A stretch of 64,000 bases of DNA from Balanoglossus misakiensis (lineage: Eukaryota; Hemichordata). Below, in pieces: positions 44,701-58,312 of the stretch. The notes below the pieces were generated by a model. The model did no database searches and was not told the DNA's origin. It worked only from the letters and a program-made list of their open reading frames with translations. The translations under genes were made by a program, and so were the position numbers. The stretch lies in assembly GCA_040954595.2 (NCBI GenBank), contig CM082581.2, positions 8,432,001-8,496,000 of the forward strand, written 5' to 3'. Every line of letters starts with the position of its first letter. Within the stretch, counting starts at the first letter, position 1.

Positions 44701-47700
44701 GCTGTAATTTTTCCCCCAGTTGCATGAATACAAATCCAAGATGAGTGAAGCACAATCTGACTTGATGAGACAATTACAGGAAGCCAAGAGGGTATGTATG
44801 AGATAATTTGTGGGCAGCTGGAATTGCCATGATGAAGTCTCACTGTCTATGAGACAGTTGTACAGAATATGAGACAGTTACATGTATTTATCCGCCTGTT
44901 GTGTTGTGCAGGAAGCCAAAGAAGCCATGGAAGAAAAAGACAGAGTCTTGGAAGAGACTGCGGATGTGCATGAAACCATTGAGATGGCCACTTTGGATAA
45001 AGAAATGGCCGAGGAAAAGGTATCTATTATTTGACAGTTATATGTTCTGTTTTTAAACGCAAACAGTAATAGTATTTGGAATTTCTAAGTTCACTGAGTG
45101 TGTCTGCATGCATTGTGAGTGGTGATTCTGCATTATTTGTTTTTCTTTGACAGTCTGACAGCTTGCAGAAGGAAATCGAGGACTTGAAGGATCAGCTGGA
45201 AGAAGCCACAACTGAGCTGGAGATTATCAAGAGTGAATTGGAAGAAGGAGGTATGTTCAGGTGGTCTTGTCTTGTTTTTAATTGGACTTCTTACTTCAAA
45301 TCCACTGCAGCTAAGATTGTTGACTGATGTTGTGTGCACACGCCATGGAAGATTAAAACAGCCATGTTGTCCTTTCTTCTCCAAACCCAGGCACTGAAGG
45401 AGTCGCCACCAGCTATCAGATGAAGCAGATGGAACAGCAGAGCCAGCGGTTGAAGGAAGCGCTGGTCAAGTATGCAAATATATTACATACATATTCATAC
45501 ATTTAGATACTTATTGACAGTTACCGATTGATTGAATTGTCTTCATGAAAACAGATACAGGTGTACTGTTCACCTCAGTGTAAAAGCAGTTTGATAAGTT
45601 TCTTCTCAACTTAGTAGGGGAAAAATCTTGTAAGATTTCACAGAAAGTGTCTCCCCCTGCAGGATGCGAGATCTGTCTTCACAAGAAAAACAAGAATACC
45701 AGAAGTTGTTGAAGGAGAAGGAGAAATTGTCGCTGGACTTCAAAGATGCTAAGAACTCCAAAGATAGGCTCTCTAAAGAGCTGAAGGTAATTCGCATTCA
45801 GTGATATTCTTCGGCTGAGTATAATTCTGTGTAAAACTCTCCCAAAGTCTTTTCAGAAAGCATAAAATGCAAATAATCTTTTTCATTCATGTTAGCTGTA
45901 ATTTACTGATATGAAAATGTGTTTTACTCTGTCCAATTATTTCTTCTGAATGTTGTTTTATCTGTTTTGTTTATTTACAGGAAGCTGAAAATCAGCTGAT
46001 TGAACTGCAGGAACAGGTAAGACTTCACTGCATAATTCTTTCGCCCCAAAGATTCCTGTATATGAGTCAAATCTTAACCACTCTAAATACTGGCTGAAAT
46101 TTTCTTTGCACTTCGTAGGTTGATGCGGCCCTGGGTGCAGAACAGATGGTGGAGACTCTGACCGACAGAAACCTGGAACTTGAAGACAAAGTCCAGGAGC
46201 TTCAGCAGACGGTTGATGATCTGGTAAGTGGCCCTGTGCACAGGGTACTCATGACAAACCACTTCTAGCTGGGAAGTTGTCTTTTATGCAGAAATTGTGG
46301 GTTTGGAAATAAGAGAGTTGGTGCCTTTTATGAAATAAAAATTGCTTTCAAGTGTAAGCATGTTTCTTGGTTTTATGACAGAGTATTCCTGATGGAAATA
46401 CAATAAAATGCAAGGATGTATTCTTGTTCATCACAGGAGCAACTTGCAGACATGAATGAAGAACTTCAGGAGAGCGCCCGAGACAGCGAGATTGAACTCC
46501 GAGAAGAGATTGACATGGCCAACGCCCGAGTCACGGAGGCCAACAGGAAGTTTGAGGCGTCCCAGGAAACCGTCGCCGATCTGCAAGTCACCATCAACAA
46601 ATTCCGTGAACTCACCACTCAGCTACAGGTGAGGATAAACTCAAATTTTCATGGAAAACTTCCATTGTTTGCAAATTCTGGAGTTGTTTGCAGCTCATTG
46701 TGTTTCTTGTAATTATTCACAGGACAAGAACCGCGAACTCCGAAGTAAGCAGATGGAATCGGAATCAGCACAAGACCTGTTGTCTCCGGAGCAGCCGCAG
46801 TTTGATTTCAAAGTCAAGTTTGCGGAGACCCAAGCTCACACCAAGGTCAGGGTTCACAGTTCATTTGATCCTTTCATAAATTCAGACACACGTAGTGTAA
46901 TATCGTGTTATACAAAATGTATGACATCCTTTCATGCTGGGACAGAAAGCATATACCCAGACCCAAAAGCCTCTCACTGTAACATTGCTATGTGGGTTGG
47001 TTGATTGTCTTCACAGGCTATCGAGATGGAACTGAGGAAATTAGAAGTGCAGCAAGCCAACCAACACATCAAGTACCTGTGTTCATTTATGCCTGATGCA
47101 TTCCTGAGGAGGGGAGGTAGGGTAGCATTTTAGTGTTTGTGTGGTGTGTCTGTGTGTGCCCAGACAGAATCCCATATTAGAGTCTAAGTGCAAAACAGTG
47201 TCATCAATGATCAACCAATGAGAAACCGCAATGCAAGATTTATGCAAAAATCTGAACCAATAGCCATTCAGCTTCTTCGCTGTGCACATGTCACAAATTT
47301 TGGATTTCTTTCCACTTGCTGACAGGTGACTACGACTGCATGCAGGTTCTGTTACTCATCCCAAGATTAATCGCCAAGGGTGAACTGCTTATCACACAGC
47401 TCAAAGACAAGGTAAAAAAAAACAATACTTAACAATGTACCATCTAACAGTGGAACATTTACTCCCTTTGACAATTCAATGTACCAATATAAAGATTAAA
47501 ATATATCATTTATCTGTTGGATGTCTTGCAGAGTGAAGTTCCTGAGACGTTAGACCGTGAGAAAGTTGTGAAAACCCACAAAGCTGAACAGATTGCTTTC
47601 TACAACTATCTGATTTATTTGTTGATGCAACTGCAAGCTATACTGCACAGATATGAAAGGTGAGTGCTGTGTTTATGAAAGAATCAGGCAATCATATCGA

Positions 47701-49865
47701 TAGATGGGGTAGGGGTGACATGGATAGATTTGTACAGACGACAGTGCTTCAAGATACTTATATCAAAGAATTGTCCATATGTGACTGATATCTTTGGTCT
47801 CTCACAACAGAGCTTTGACTACATGCAGTGTGGATCTGTACTGTAAAGTGGGAACTTTGTATCCAGAGATGGCACAGCATGAAAGGGCTTTGAATTATCT
47901 GATTGATCAGCTGAGCAAGGAACAGGTAAGTGTGGTCTCTTTCCTTGAGCTTTTTATACAAAATCCATGGTAGCTGTCAACTGTGGTGTAGTCACGATGT
48001 ACAACTTTAGTTCTGGTTGGCAGATACATTTGTTTTTTGCTGCCTCCAGTAAAAATGAAATGAAAATGCAAAATCTCAATAAATGTCAAATGTCAAGATC
48101 AAATGAATGTATCTTTCCCTTCCTCCTCCAGCTTGATGAGCGTACTCCGCTGGAGACTTTACTGAAAGCCATTCAGTATTTCCAGCATCTGTTCAATGTC
48201 CACCTGGCCGGCGAGGAGGTGGATTGCACCGAGATTGTCAACGACTTTGTCAAGCAGCTGACAGTGGCCTCTGAAAACGTGAACATCAACATCAAGAAGC
48301 TGAGAGTTCTGATGCAGGTAATGGGATGTGTTGTTTGACCTGGTTTCGTGTCTGTGTGGAGAGATGTGTCTTTTAACAACCAACATTTTATCATATTCCA
48401 GTTGCAAAACACCATAATAGTAAATAATTGTTGTTTATATTTTTTTCAGTCTGGACAGGAGACAAGTGACTTTTGTATCTTGCTGAAGGATTTGGATAGT
48501 AGCAACACAGATTTGAGACAGCTATCAAGAAGGGTGAGCCTAACAAACCATATTTCATTCAACATGGCACACTATGAATCATGACCAAAAGCTAATGATT
48601 AGAACAACGCCTCGCCTTATTATAACTGACATTCACCAATCTCTCTCAAATCATTCTTCCAGATCAAACGACGTCTCCCACAACAAGATTCCATGAACCC
48701 CCACTTGTACTTCAGCAAAGAGGTATGTCATGATTTGAACACTACACAACACGATATGAGGGTTCACACACCCAAGGAAATCCTGGAGTTTAGAAGAAAA
48801 AACACCCCTGGAACTTTGAATGAAATTGATAGGAACTTTGTTGTATAACCATTTTGTGTTCACATGACACAGGTGCGGGAGTCACTAAAGGAATGCTTGG
48901 ATCAATACGAGAAGGTAGTTCTGACCATGAAAGAAATGGGAACCAACATCATGGAACACGCTGCTGCTCTCCATGGTAAAAGCTTTACTGATCCTTGTGT
49001 CCTTTTGATGTAACATTAGTAATATGATTTTGTTTCTGTTGTAATATTAATAGTTTCTGTAAGCAGTGCAGGCCAAAGTACAGCCTGCAATGCTAAATTG
49101 ACAATTGATGAGCAAAACATTTTGCAAGAATCACTTTGTTGTCCAAAATGTATGGTGTCTAAATAGAGCTAACTTGCATGCTTATGTAGTGTCTACCTTG
49201 TCGGCTGTCGTTTTGTGATAAAATATCTGGAATATGCTTCATTGAATTACCACCCAAAATATTTCTGGTTTCATTTTTTATTTGTTGTGGTTTTTGTTTT
49301 CAAGAGGTAGCTTCCATTTAGATTTTGTTGCTTGTCATCCTGTGTGTATATCCCTGGTTGTTTATGTACTCCATATCCATGTATATTGTTAATCTTGTAC
49401 TCATACATTGTAAATTGTAATTATGTCAATCATGTGTTAATTTTTCGATCTCATATCTCATTGTTTGTGACATGTACCACTCAGAAGGAACATTTCTGTG
49501 ATACCCCTTGTCATTTAATGTATCCCATCACGCATTTCTCCTTGCATTGTCTTTTTTGTTCTAGATGAGCTATTGTCTGGCGCAAACAGTCAGAGAGGTG
49601 ACAAGAAACCCCAAGGTTTGTCTTAGCTGCTCTGCAGACACTGACCGTGGACTGAGTTTGGACACATGTCTAGTTTTATACAGCATGTGTGGTTGTGCAT
49701 GCATGCGTTTACTAACATAACATCTGTCTGCTTTTTACAGGTCTTTTTAGTCCTTTTGTTTTGACCTTTTAACGTTGAACTTTTCTCTCCTCAGTTCATT
49801 CACTGCCATGCTGCCTCACTGTTTCTCGTTGCCTAGCAGCAGCATCATTTAAGCTAATGTCTGAG

Positions 49866-49910
<45 letters not shown>

Positions 49911-52900
49911 ATATGATCGATATTTCATTACAATTGTACCAACAGCAAACACTACTATTGAGTAGTTCATTATCTCTTTATACTCTTCCATAAGCCATCC
50001 ACCATCTGTCCATCATCTCTGTCTTTTATAAACCTATTTTATGTCATTTGCCATTCAGTATACCCAACTCTCCCATGCTCCATCCAAGACCAATCATACC
50101 CACCTCCACACCTATCAACACCCACCTCTGCACCCATATGCACCCACCTCATGAGCACCCATTCCCTGCACCTTCCCGACCACCCATTCACGCATCATGT
50201 ACATCAAGAGGCATCACACACGCTAAACATCACTTCATTCAGCAGTAGCAGCTGCAGCCGCTATCATGTGCATTGAGTTTCCCCTGTTAAAGATGATATA
50301 ACTTCCTGCCTAGGACAGCTCTTCGTAGATTATCCTGCAGCAGCAGCATCTACTTTCATTGTTTGTTTTTTTGGTTTGCCTTCACTGCATGCGTTTGACT
50401 TCAGTTTGATACTTGCTTTTCTGTTGCAGTTTTGACGAATGACAGTTTGATAGTTTCCTATAAAATGTCACTTATGAGCCTTGCATTTGAGCCAGCTGTT
50501 GCAAAAAATGGATGAAAGTAGCCTGCATCGCACAATTGATCATGAAATTTTATCGTTTGAACTTTCCAAGCAAAAATGCAGCTTCACCCCCTGTTTGACT
50601 TGCACCCGCAAAGCCGTGGCTGAAAAAATTTACCTGTTTGGACTTGTTTATCATTCGAGGATGAAAATCATGAATTTTCCATGTTTTGTTGTGTTTTTTT
50701 CTGCTTGTGTGACCTTAAATATTTCGCCTGTCAAAGTTTGTGCTTACAGCAACCTTCCAAAACCTGCAAATTTTGTTCACCAAATCAACCAGGAAATGGG
50801 AGAATGGTGTGAGCTGTAGACAACACACAAGTCATATAGCGGTGGTCACATCAACCAAATTTGTTTTGTACTTTACACTTCCATCCATTTTCTATTGCAC
50901 AGGTAGATCTAAATGGTTGGCTGGTGACTATTTTTGTAACTATTAACAAATGCGTAAATGATGTGTATACTACCAGTAGACTATGATAAGTTAGAAGAAG
51001 AATTGTGAATTTTATCAAGTGACAGTCACTGTAATCTTCAAACTGAGAGGACCAGTACCCTGAAATTCAGTTGTAGATGGAGACAGAATAGGCTTATGAA
51101 AGCTGCACATACAGGGTATCAGAAAGGGGGAAAAACATAATTCTGACAGTTTTCTGTACATCACTTCACAACAGATAATGAAGGCATTCCAAACAAGAAG
51201 TTTGAAGAGATTGCTAGGCAGGCCTCCGAGACTGTCTATGGCAGAGAAGACAAGGGGCCTTTTGAAAGCCTAAGGTATGGATACAAGTGTTAAAAGTTGG
51301 GTAATGAACCTTTTGTTCAAGCCATTGAAATAGCAGATTCTTACCAGTGTCATAACAGCCAGACCAGAAATGGAGTGCATTTTGTAATCTACTTCAAATT
51401 CAGATTTCAAATTCCATAACAATATATAACATCCCCATAAGCTAAGACTAAGTTTATTTGACAATCATCTACAGGACATCCTTCAGTAAGCTGATCGTAA
51501 CTGTGAACAAGATATCCACTGCCATACAGGAAGGTGACTACGATGCTAAGGAATCACAAGATCCTAAGGTGAGAGGGAAAATTGTGCTAAGGCCAAAGAA
51601 ATGTGTAGTTTCAATGAAATTCGTTCCAAAAATACTGTGGGTAGGGATGGAATACTTGACTGTGTGATACATGCTGACACCATAATTTATGAAAACTCGC
51701 AATTTTTTTTTTCTTCTGTTGACAGGGTCCAACACCTGTTGCCCGTCGTGCTGCTCAGATCAAATCTGAAATGTGTGACATGGAAGGACTTGGGCTGAAG
51801 ATCGAAGCCAAGGATAATGACATCAAAGAGCTGAAACGACTTCTGAAACTAAAGGTGAACACTAAATTGAACAGAAATTTGGAAATTTATTGTGTTGTAT
51901 ATGTGATTGTAGTGTGATATGAACTCGGTGAATTTTTCCACTTTTCAGCAAGAGGAGGTCAGTGAGGCCGGCATCAGATTGGGATTGGTGGAGAAAAAAT
52001 TGGAGAATGCCACCAAGGACACGGACGAGAAAGTTGATAAAATTCAGAAGAAACTGCAGGAGACGCAACAGACACTGAAAAAGAGAGAGAGGTAAGTCAG
52101 GAGTACCGCCAAGTTTCGGAATTTGAATTCCGGAACGTATTGATCAAAATTACCTGTAATGTATCTGAACATTGTGGTGATAATTTCACTGCATTGCTAG
52201 TATAATTGCTTAAATCTATTGTCTGGTAAATAGTACACCTCTTGCTACCAACCCAATTGATGATCATGTTTTTAATCCCCCCCCCTCCCTCCCCAGGGAG
52301 TTTGATGAGACCCTGGATCACATGCAAGGTGATATCGATGCCTTGGAACGCGAGAAAGGAGAACTGAAAACCCGACTGAATACACTGTCCAAGAAGACAC
52401 TGCTGGAAGGTCTGAGTCATCGCCAGGGAGGCCAGCAGTCTGGCATTGCAGCTGTGCTGGCAGGGGCCGTGTCTGCTCCAGGTAGGTGAAGTCAGAAATT
52501 CCAAGCTGAGATAATTTCTGATGTACATGTATTTATCATTTCTGCGGATCAGGTTGTTGGGATGGGTGTGTACCTGACATGAGAAATAAGACAGCATGTC
52601 CTTGACAACTTTGTTTTTATTTCAGGAGGTGCTACTCAGGGTGCAGGCGAAGGTCATGTCGCTGTCAAGGACTCTCCCATGTTGGTGCAGCAGATAGAAG
52701 CTTTGAAGTCTGCCATCCGCTATCTGAAGAACGAAAATACGAGGTTGAAGGCAGCCAAGATGAAAGTAGGAAATGCTTTGATGTTGATCACAGTGATATG
52801 TACTTCTGTGAAACCTGGAAACTCGCTCATAAAACTTTCTCTCTCTCTCTGTTTCTCTCTCACCCACACACACTTGCATATACAAGCGTGTGTATGCATG

Positions 52901-54092
52901 CATGTATGCATGCACACAAAACTCACTCAACAACAACGTAATAACATTGGTATTTAACGCAAATCCCAATATCTCTGTCTTCAACAGAACATATACAATT
53001 TACCGCCACTCATTGTACCCAAGAAGCCAACTGGTCTGGCCAGTGCAACAGGGTTTGTTTCTCTGGAGTCAGAGACAACCCAAGCAAGCCCTACAAAACC
53101 GCGACAACTGATTAAACTGGTCCGAAGTACCAACAAAGTGGCACAGGTGAGATATTTTTCGCAGTATAAAGTTTGTGGAATTTTTTTTGTTAAGTAAAAA
53201 AATATCATGGAAGAATAGTTGCTGGAGTATTTTATAGGGGCAAAGCAGTGGTTAGAATTCAGTATTTCTGCAACTTGTTTCCTCAGGAATTGGAAGAACT
53301 CAGTGCCTGTCCGAAAGTGGTCGACATCACAAAGCGCAAAACTGGGCAAGTGCCAGTGGTCACCAAGGCAACACCGAGAAATCAACTGCAGGAATCTACA
53401 GCTAGGATTAATGATGTTAGCAACTACGTCTTCCAGGTAAAAACCACTGAAATTGTGCCACTTGTTCAGTTTGTGCTCAGCCCTTGTGTGGAAGCAGTCT
53501 GAGCTGGTACTTTTTACATGTAACTCTGCCATGACACATAGCAATAGATCAAGGGCATTAACTAAAAGCATTGCTAATTTTTTTACAGCTTCAGGAGGAA
53601 ATTCACAAGTTGCTGACAAGACAGAAAGTGGGAGCCCAAGCCAAAAGTGATTTTTCAGAATTTACTTCAACATCTTACACGAAGGTATGTAGTCAAAATG
53701 CAAAAATCATCCAAATAAGTTTGAAAGTTATCAATGGTTTTAATGGTGCTGAATAGCTGATTCTTCGAGCTGATTCTTCGAAAATGATCTGTTCAGTTGT
53801 GAGATTCAGTTTCTGGAAGTACCACAGCCATGGAGTCACATACATTGTACATGTACTTTGCTCCCTTTTGCTGCTTGCAGTTGACATATTGACGACGTCT
53901 GCATGTCTCGGTGTTTAACAGAAACTCAATATGAACATCTTGTTCTGTGCACAGGTCTTACAACAGAAGTCGTCGCCACCATGCATCGGTAGAATTACCA
54001 TACCAGCAGGCAAGACGGACAAGCCACAAGTCGTGTCGTTGAACTTACAGCCTCATCAATTACACCAAATTCATAGGGCATTTGTCATGTGA
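41727..54092 (+). CDS. DCTN1: Dynactin subunit 1 (p150Glued), complete, 34 coding exons
   Basis: DCTN1 is the large dynactin subunit that couples dynein to cargo and microtubules. Exons: 41727-41815, 42021-42138, 42236-42356, 43226-43255, 44108-44151, 44269-44583, 44720-44791, 44912-45019, 45154-45250, 45391-45469, 45663-45786, 45981-46016, 46119-46223, 46437-46628, 46723-46845, 47017-47116, 47326-47411, 47532-47659, 47811-47925, 48132-48317, 48450-48533, 48663-48722, 48873-48975, 49565-49615, 51175-51274, 51475-51568, 51726-51854, 51949-52091, 52297-52481, 52626-52765, 52988-53146, 53287-53436, 53589-53684, 53955-54092. Total 3900 nt, 1299 residues (human 1278). Domains: CAP-Gly (residues ~4-70, [28 protein letters not shown]), Ser-Pro, Thr-Pro and Pro-Ala linkers, CC1 coiled coil ([49 protein letters not shown]), intercoil domain ([21 protein letters not shown]), CC2, and a C-terminus ending near [10 protein letters not shown]. 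An in-frame stop at 41712-41714 fixes the ATG, so the ~25 extra residues at the human N-terminus are absent. Confidence 0.96.
43226..43255 (+). other. In-frame 30-nt DCTN1 microexon (basic region)
   Basis: The 30-nt exon has TCTCCAG/AC at its acceptor and A/GTATGT at its donor, and encodes [10 protein letters not shown] with three basic residues. It is in phase, so skipping it joins exon 3 to exon 5 without a frame change. It lies between introns of about 870 and 850 bp, just after the CAP-Gly region. That is where vertebrate DCTN1 has small alternatively spliced basic exons that tune microtubule affinity. Alternative use here is inferred. Confidence 0.55.
49565..49615 (+). other. In-frame 51-nt DCTN1 exon absent from human alignment
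   Basis: The exon encodes about 17 residues ([17 protein letters not shown]) between MEHAAALHG and [12 protein letters not shown]. Human p150 runs directly from its alanine-rich stretch into ENEGLL, so this exon looks like an insertion. It begins with AT in phase 1, exactly like the next exon, so skipping is seamless. It sits between introns of 589 and 1559 bp. A cassette exon is likely. Confidence 0.5.
49616..51174 (+). other. Largest DCTN1 intron
   Basis: A 1.56-kb intron without a recognisable gene. It holds the ATC microsatellite and a 112-codon open frame (50481-50819) with no family resemblance, taken as chance. Confidence 0.6.
49868..49910 (+). repeat. ATC trinucleotide microsatellite (14 perfect units)
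   Basis: Fourteen uninterrupted ATC units in a DCTN1 intron. Likely length-polymorphic. Confidence 0.95.
52886..52918. repeat. Alternating purine-pyrimidine tract in a DCTN1 intron
   Basis: About 33 nt of strictly alternating GT/AT/GC steps (GCGTGTGTATGCATGC and onward), preceded by CT and CA dinucleotide repeats at 52839-52873. Such a tract can adopt Z-DNA. It sits between exons 30 and 31. Confidence 0.7.
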
Positions 54093-55825
54093 TTTTAATC
54101 ATAGATCTAGTAATCAGAAATGTAACTAACGGCACAGTTAATAATAACTTAAAAATTTGCACTAGTAGTAGGGTATTTTAATGTGATAGGAGCTGCAATA
54201 CTTATGGTCACAGTCATAGAAACTTGGTAGTCGTGCAAGCATCAATATTACAATTATTGAGAAATCAAGGTAAACTACAGAAATACACTATTTTTTTTTC
54301 TACAACCAAATAAGTCTGCCAAAACAGAATTTTCCTCCACTTTCAAATGTGTAATCGTGATCATTGTCTAACATGATTACTTGATAGTGGAGAACTTTCT
54401 GAAATTACTCTTAAATTTGCAAAATACAGATTTTATGGTCGTATTGCCATACTTAATTTCTTGCAATGAATGAATCAATGGTGATTGTCCTGAATATAAA
54501 CAACTGTGAAGTAAAAAACCAACAAGTTTCATTTTGTTTTCTTTGATACATTTTTGTGCGCAAAACTCTTCCTTTTCTTGCATTTGTCAACTGAGATCAT
54601 TTGATATTTGTTTTTATTCATTTCATCATTAGGTTAAGATTTTGCTTTCTTTGTGTTCATTTAAAAATATTTTCCACGTAAGTTATTTTTGAGAGCACTA
54701 TTTTTCGCATTTTTTTTTAAAAATACAACTAAAACAAGTCAAGAAGCTCAACAGCAACTCTGGATATATATTGGCTTTTCTCTCAAATTAAATGTGCTTG
54801 ATGTATTTGTGCTTCTTGATTAGTTTTGGTTGTAGAGACATTTGCCCAGTCTCAGAGGGTCTTTCCAGTGTGCTCATATCATCATTTAATTTAATTGAAA
54901 CCAAGTGTAGTTGTAGACGCTGATAGTTTATACACATGGCTAGGGAGTCTCATTAAATGTCAAAATATCATCAAACACTGTGTAACTGTCTATCAATTAT
55001 GTCCATCATGTTTTAATGCTGAGCATGTGAGGGCACTTCCCCTATCACCGACACTAGGAAGTTCATGGTGCCAATATGCACAGGTGATTTGCAGGTAATG
55101 TTGCTCATCTTTGCGGGTAGAATTTGACAAGCCAAGCCCAGTTTGCAACCTTTTTAGCCTCAAGGGGGCGCTCCATTTGCATTCTTTGATCACTGATAAT
55201 TGGGCAATGCAATGAAAAACACCACACTGGTTCCACTTACATTTAACATCTTTTACTTCAAAAGTTAAACACCTACAAAATAACTAAAAACGTAATTTTA
55301 CTTCACCAAGCGTCTCAATTTGGTAGAAGGTGTACTTGATAAAATCTGCATAGAAATGTTTTGTTTGTGTGTGCAGGTATATACACAGTGACATAGCTCG
55401 ACTCTTAACAGTTTAACACAAATGTGGTTGCCCATAAACATGATGTCTAGTGTTACATTCAAAAAGTAAACAACATTTGTTCAATTAAACTCATTTTTGC
55501 CCCTGATGAAGGCCATGATAAGAAAACAGTTATTTTTTTAGAACATGAAAATATTCAAGGCTGGACTCGCCAGAAACAAGACTACAACTACATGAATTTA
55601 CTAGAGAACAGTCATCTCAACATAATTCAAACTTCCTAATTCTCCAGCATTTTTGCAAACTATAATGCATCTTTTTGTACGACTATGATTAGCTTTATGT
55701 AGGTATTTCTGAAAGTGCAGACAAACATGATAAGCAATTCTCTAATTGTATAAAAGTTCTCCACTTTCTGGCATCCAAAAATAATGTTCAAATAAACAGA
55801 GTGGGTGTGGTGTGGTGTAATAGAA
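54093..55825 (+). other. DCTN1 3' UTR, ending at a strong polyadenylation site
   Basis: The DCTN1 stop is followed by about 1.7 kb of AT-rich DNA with no reading frame of interest. AATAAA at 55791-55796 is followed within 30 nt by a GT-rich run (GTGGGTGTGGTGTGGTGT), the classic downstream element, which makes this the best-supported 3' end in the window. Earlier cleavage sites are possible. Confidence 0.55.
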
Positions 55826-56369
55826 AAATATTATCTAACTAAATATATACATTCGAAAACCTAATTTGCTACTATAAATAAATATATATATAAATGAAAA
55901 AAAAAAATAAAACAAGAAAACAAGGAAGATTGCTCTGGAAACCACAAAAAATATTTTGAAAAATATATATTTTATAAATAACATTTCTCAAAGACAAAAA
56001 CACGCAGGAACAATGGAACTGAACAAAAATAAACACTGGGTCGTGTTCATGAGAAAAAATGTAAGGTAAACTTGTCGCGTTAAAAAAACACCACAAATCT
56101 CATGTCAACTGGTCACACCAATATCTGTAAGATATCTGTGCCATCTGGACCAAATTCTTAAACAACTGAATTTGAGACATGAAGACAACTCTCTCCGATG
56201 ATTGTAGACACTGAATACTTCTCTGGAAATGTATGCCCACGTCACATGTTTTGCCTCGGGAAAAGGGACAACTGAACAGCTTGGGTGACGAGCAAACATT
56301 TGGGCTCTGCCAAAAGGTCAGAGATTTGGTGGACCAGATTGCCACAGAGCAGCATTCACAGGACAGATT

Positions 56370-58312
56370 TCACTGGTTTCTAATCTCTTGCTCTCTTTCC
56401 CTTGCTACTCTGTCTCTCATGCTGCGGCCACTGCCCAACCCACCATAGGGGTTGTACCTATCTCGACTTGGCTGCGGGCGAGTGACCCTGCTCGCCACCT
56501 TACCGTACCTGGTTGGGGTGGTTTGGGGCGGAAGCATGAGGGCGCTAGGCAACTCCTGCACGGGCACAAAGGCCTGGCTGAAGTCAAGATACGGCAACTG
56601 TGACGCGTTGTAACCAGAGGCCGACAGGGGCCGTTGTGCGGCAACGTGGGGGGACATGTACAGAGCAGAGCCTGTTGATAACGCCCCGTGTCTGATCGGA
56701 CCGCCGTAACGCTCCTCAGCGGTCCGGGAATGATTGCCGTACTGCAGGCTTGGGGAGCAACTTTGGGCATACTGGAGAAATGCCTGTGCGCAATACATGT
56801 AGTCCTTGCCACGGTTGCCCCGGGCGCCTGTACGCGCATTCGAGAAAGAGCGCAAATCGAGCTGAGACTCGCTCTGAGAGCGAACGTGCCTGCTGCTTCG
56901 TCTGGCATCACGTTCAGCTGGTGGATCAACGGTGATCAACCTGGGCACCCCAAGTCCCCACGCATTGGCCAGGTGCGACAAAACCAGATTGGTGATGCGC
57001 CGGTGGGCTCTTTCGTTCCAGTGAATGCCGTCCATCGCCCTCCTGTGAATTTGCCAGCGGAAGTAGTAATGCAAATCGAGAACATCGTAACCGAAGGAGG
57101 CCACCGTCTCTCGCGCGTAGTAATTGGCTTCTAAAATATCTAATCTCAGGGTTTCGTTCATGAACGCCACCTCGGGGACCATAAAGCCGCCCTTGACGCT
57201 GCTCGACACGGGCATGGTCGTGTTCCACAGCACCATGGTTTGGGGTGGCAAGACCTCTTTGAAGCGCTGGAACAGCTTCACCAGGTTGGTCTTGTACTTT
57301 GGAATCGATGTGTGTCCGTATCGGGTGATGTCCCACAGGCAGGAGTTCATGATGATCACATCGGGATGCGGTGCCTCCATCAGATCCGACAGGACCGTTT
57401 CAACGTACTTCCCATACACACGGGTCAGGAAATAGAATCTACAACGAAAGAAAGGTGTAAAATTAATACATACATGAAATGAAGAATGCTCCTTGAAAGA
57501 GAGAATTTTGCCCAACTGTTTCTAAACATTATGCCCTGTTTGTTCATCAAACTCATATGGGGAGAGATGCCCCAACCAGACCAACCTCATAAGGTGATAA
57601 TCAGTTCGGTACTGCCTGACTTCTCTGTAGTAAGTACCATTATTTAACCCTCCTTTTCTACCACCTTCCAAGAGCTCATCTCTGGAAAATGACAGCTCAC
57701 CCTGGAACGAGAAATGAAAAGTCACCACATCAGACCATTACATCATGGTTGTATTTACAGTGCTCCCTGACAGACAATCTACAAAATATGACACCGTGAA
57801 ATTAACAACTAAGCATTAAGAAACGTACCTTCTTCCTCAGTTCTTGATCGCTGAGAAATCTGTTTTCTTGTAACAACACCGTAAGGTCCTTGTAGATTGT
57901 TCTCTGCACTAATGACACACAAAAATGCAACCTGGTTAACACTGTATGCAGAAATAAGCAAGTAGTGTCATCAATACTCCCCTCAGTCACGTCAAGGAGC
58001 TAGATCATAGATACCTCAGTTTCCCTTTTATAGAAACTAAACTTCTGTGTCATGTACCAGTCTAGTATAATGTCAACCCATACATGTACCTACAGTTTCT
58101 TGCAGTGTTGTGTAAGTGTGACAATGTCTGACTGGTCATATTAACCGTGGCACTCAGTGTGACAAGAACAGCAAAATACAGCACAGGTTAAAAGGCAGAG
58201 CCTATCTCTACATATTAGATGAACTTTTACCTGAATCGCCGAGGATAACAATGAACTTATTCCTAAGAAGTTTCTGGACGTCCTCCTTCAGAAAGACTGC
58301 TTGGCGTTCCAT
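56370..58312 (-). CDS. PCED1: PC-esterase domain-containing protein 1 (PCED1/FAM113), complete
   Basis: PCED1 proteins belong to the GDSL/SGNH hydrolase superfamily (PC-esterase group); the substrate is not established. Coding exons 5' to 3': 58312-58231, 57908-57829, 57701-57586, 57438-56370. They total 1347 nt, 448 residues (human PCED1A 454). Visible features: FIVILGDSVQRTIYKDLTVLLQ with the catalytic-serine motif GDS at residues 25-27, GELSFSRDELLEGG, YREVRQYRTDYHLMRFYFLTRVYGKY, NSCLWD at 124-129, and DGIHW at 229-233, whose D229 and H232 would complete the SGNH triad. After residue ~255 the chain is low-complexity, rich in Ser, Arg, Tyr and Pro, and ends in an Arg/Glu-rich tail. The long final exon carries nearly the whole C-terminal two-thirds. 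The gene is convergent with DCTN1 and divergent from the gene at 59786. A single gene here would correspond to the ancestor of vertebrate PCED1A and PCED1B. Confidence 0.92.

Noticed and set aside
50481-50819. 112-codon plus-strand ORF in a DCTN1 intron
   Set aside because: It is intronic and in no splice-compatible relation to the neighbouring exons, and its composition is that of random sequence.
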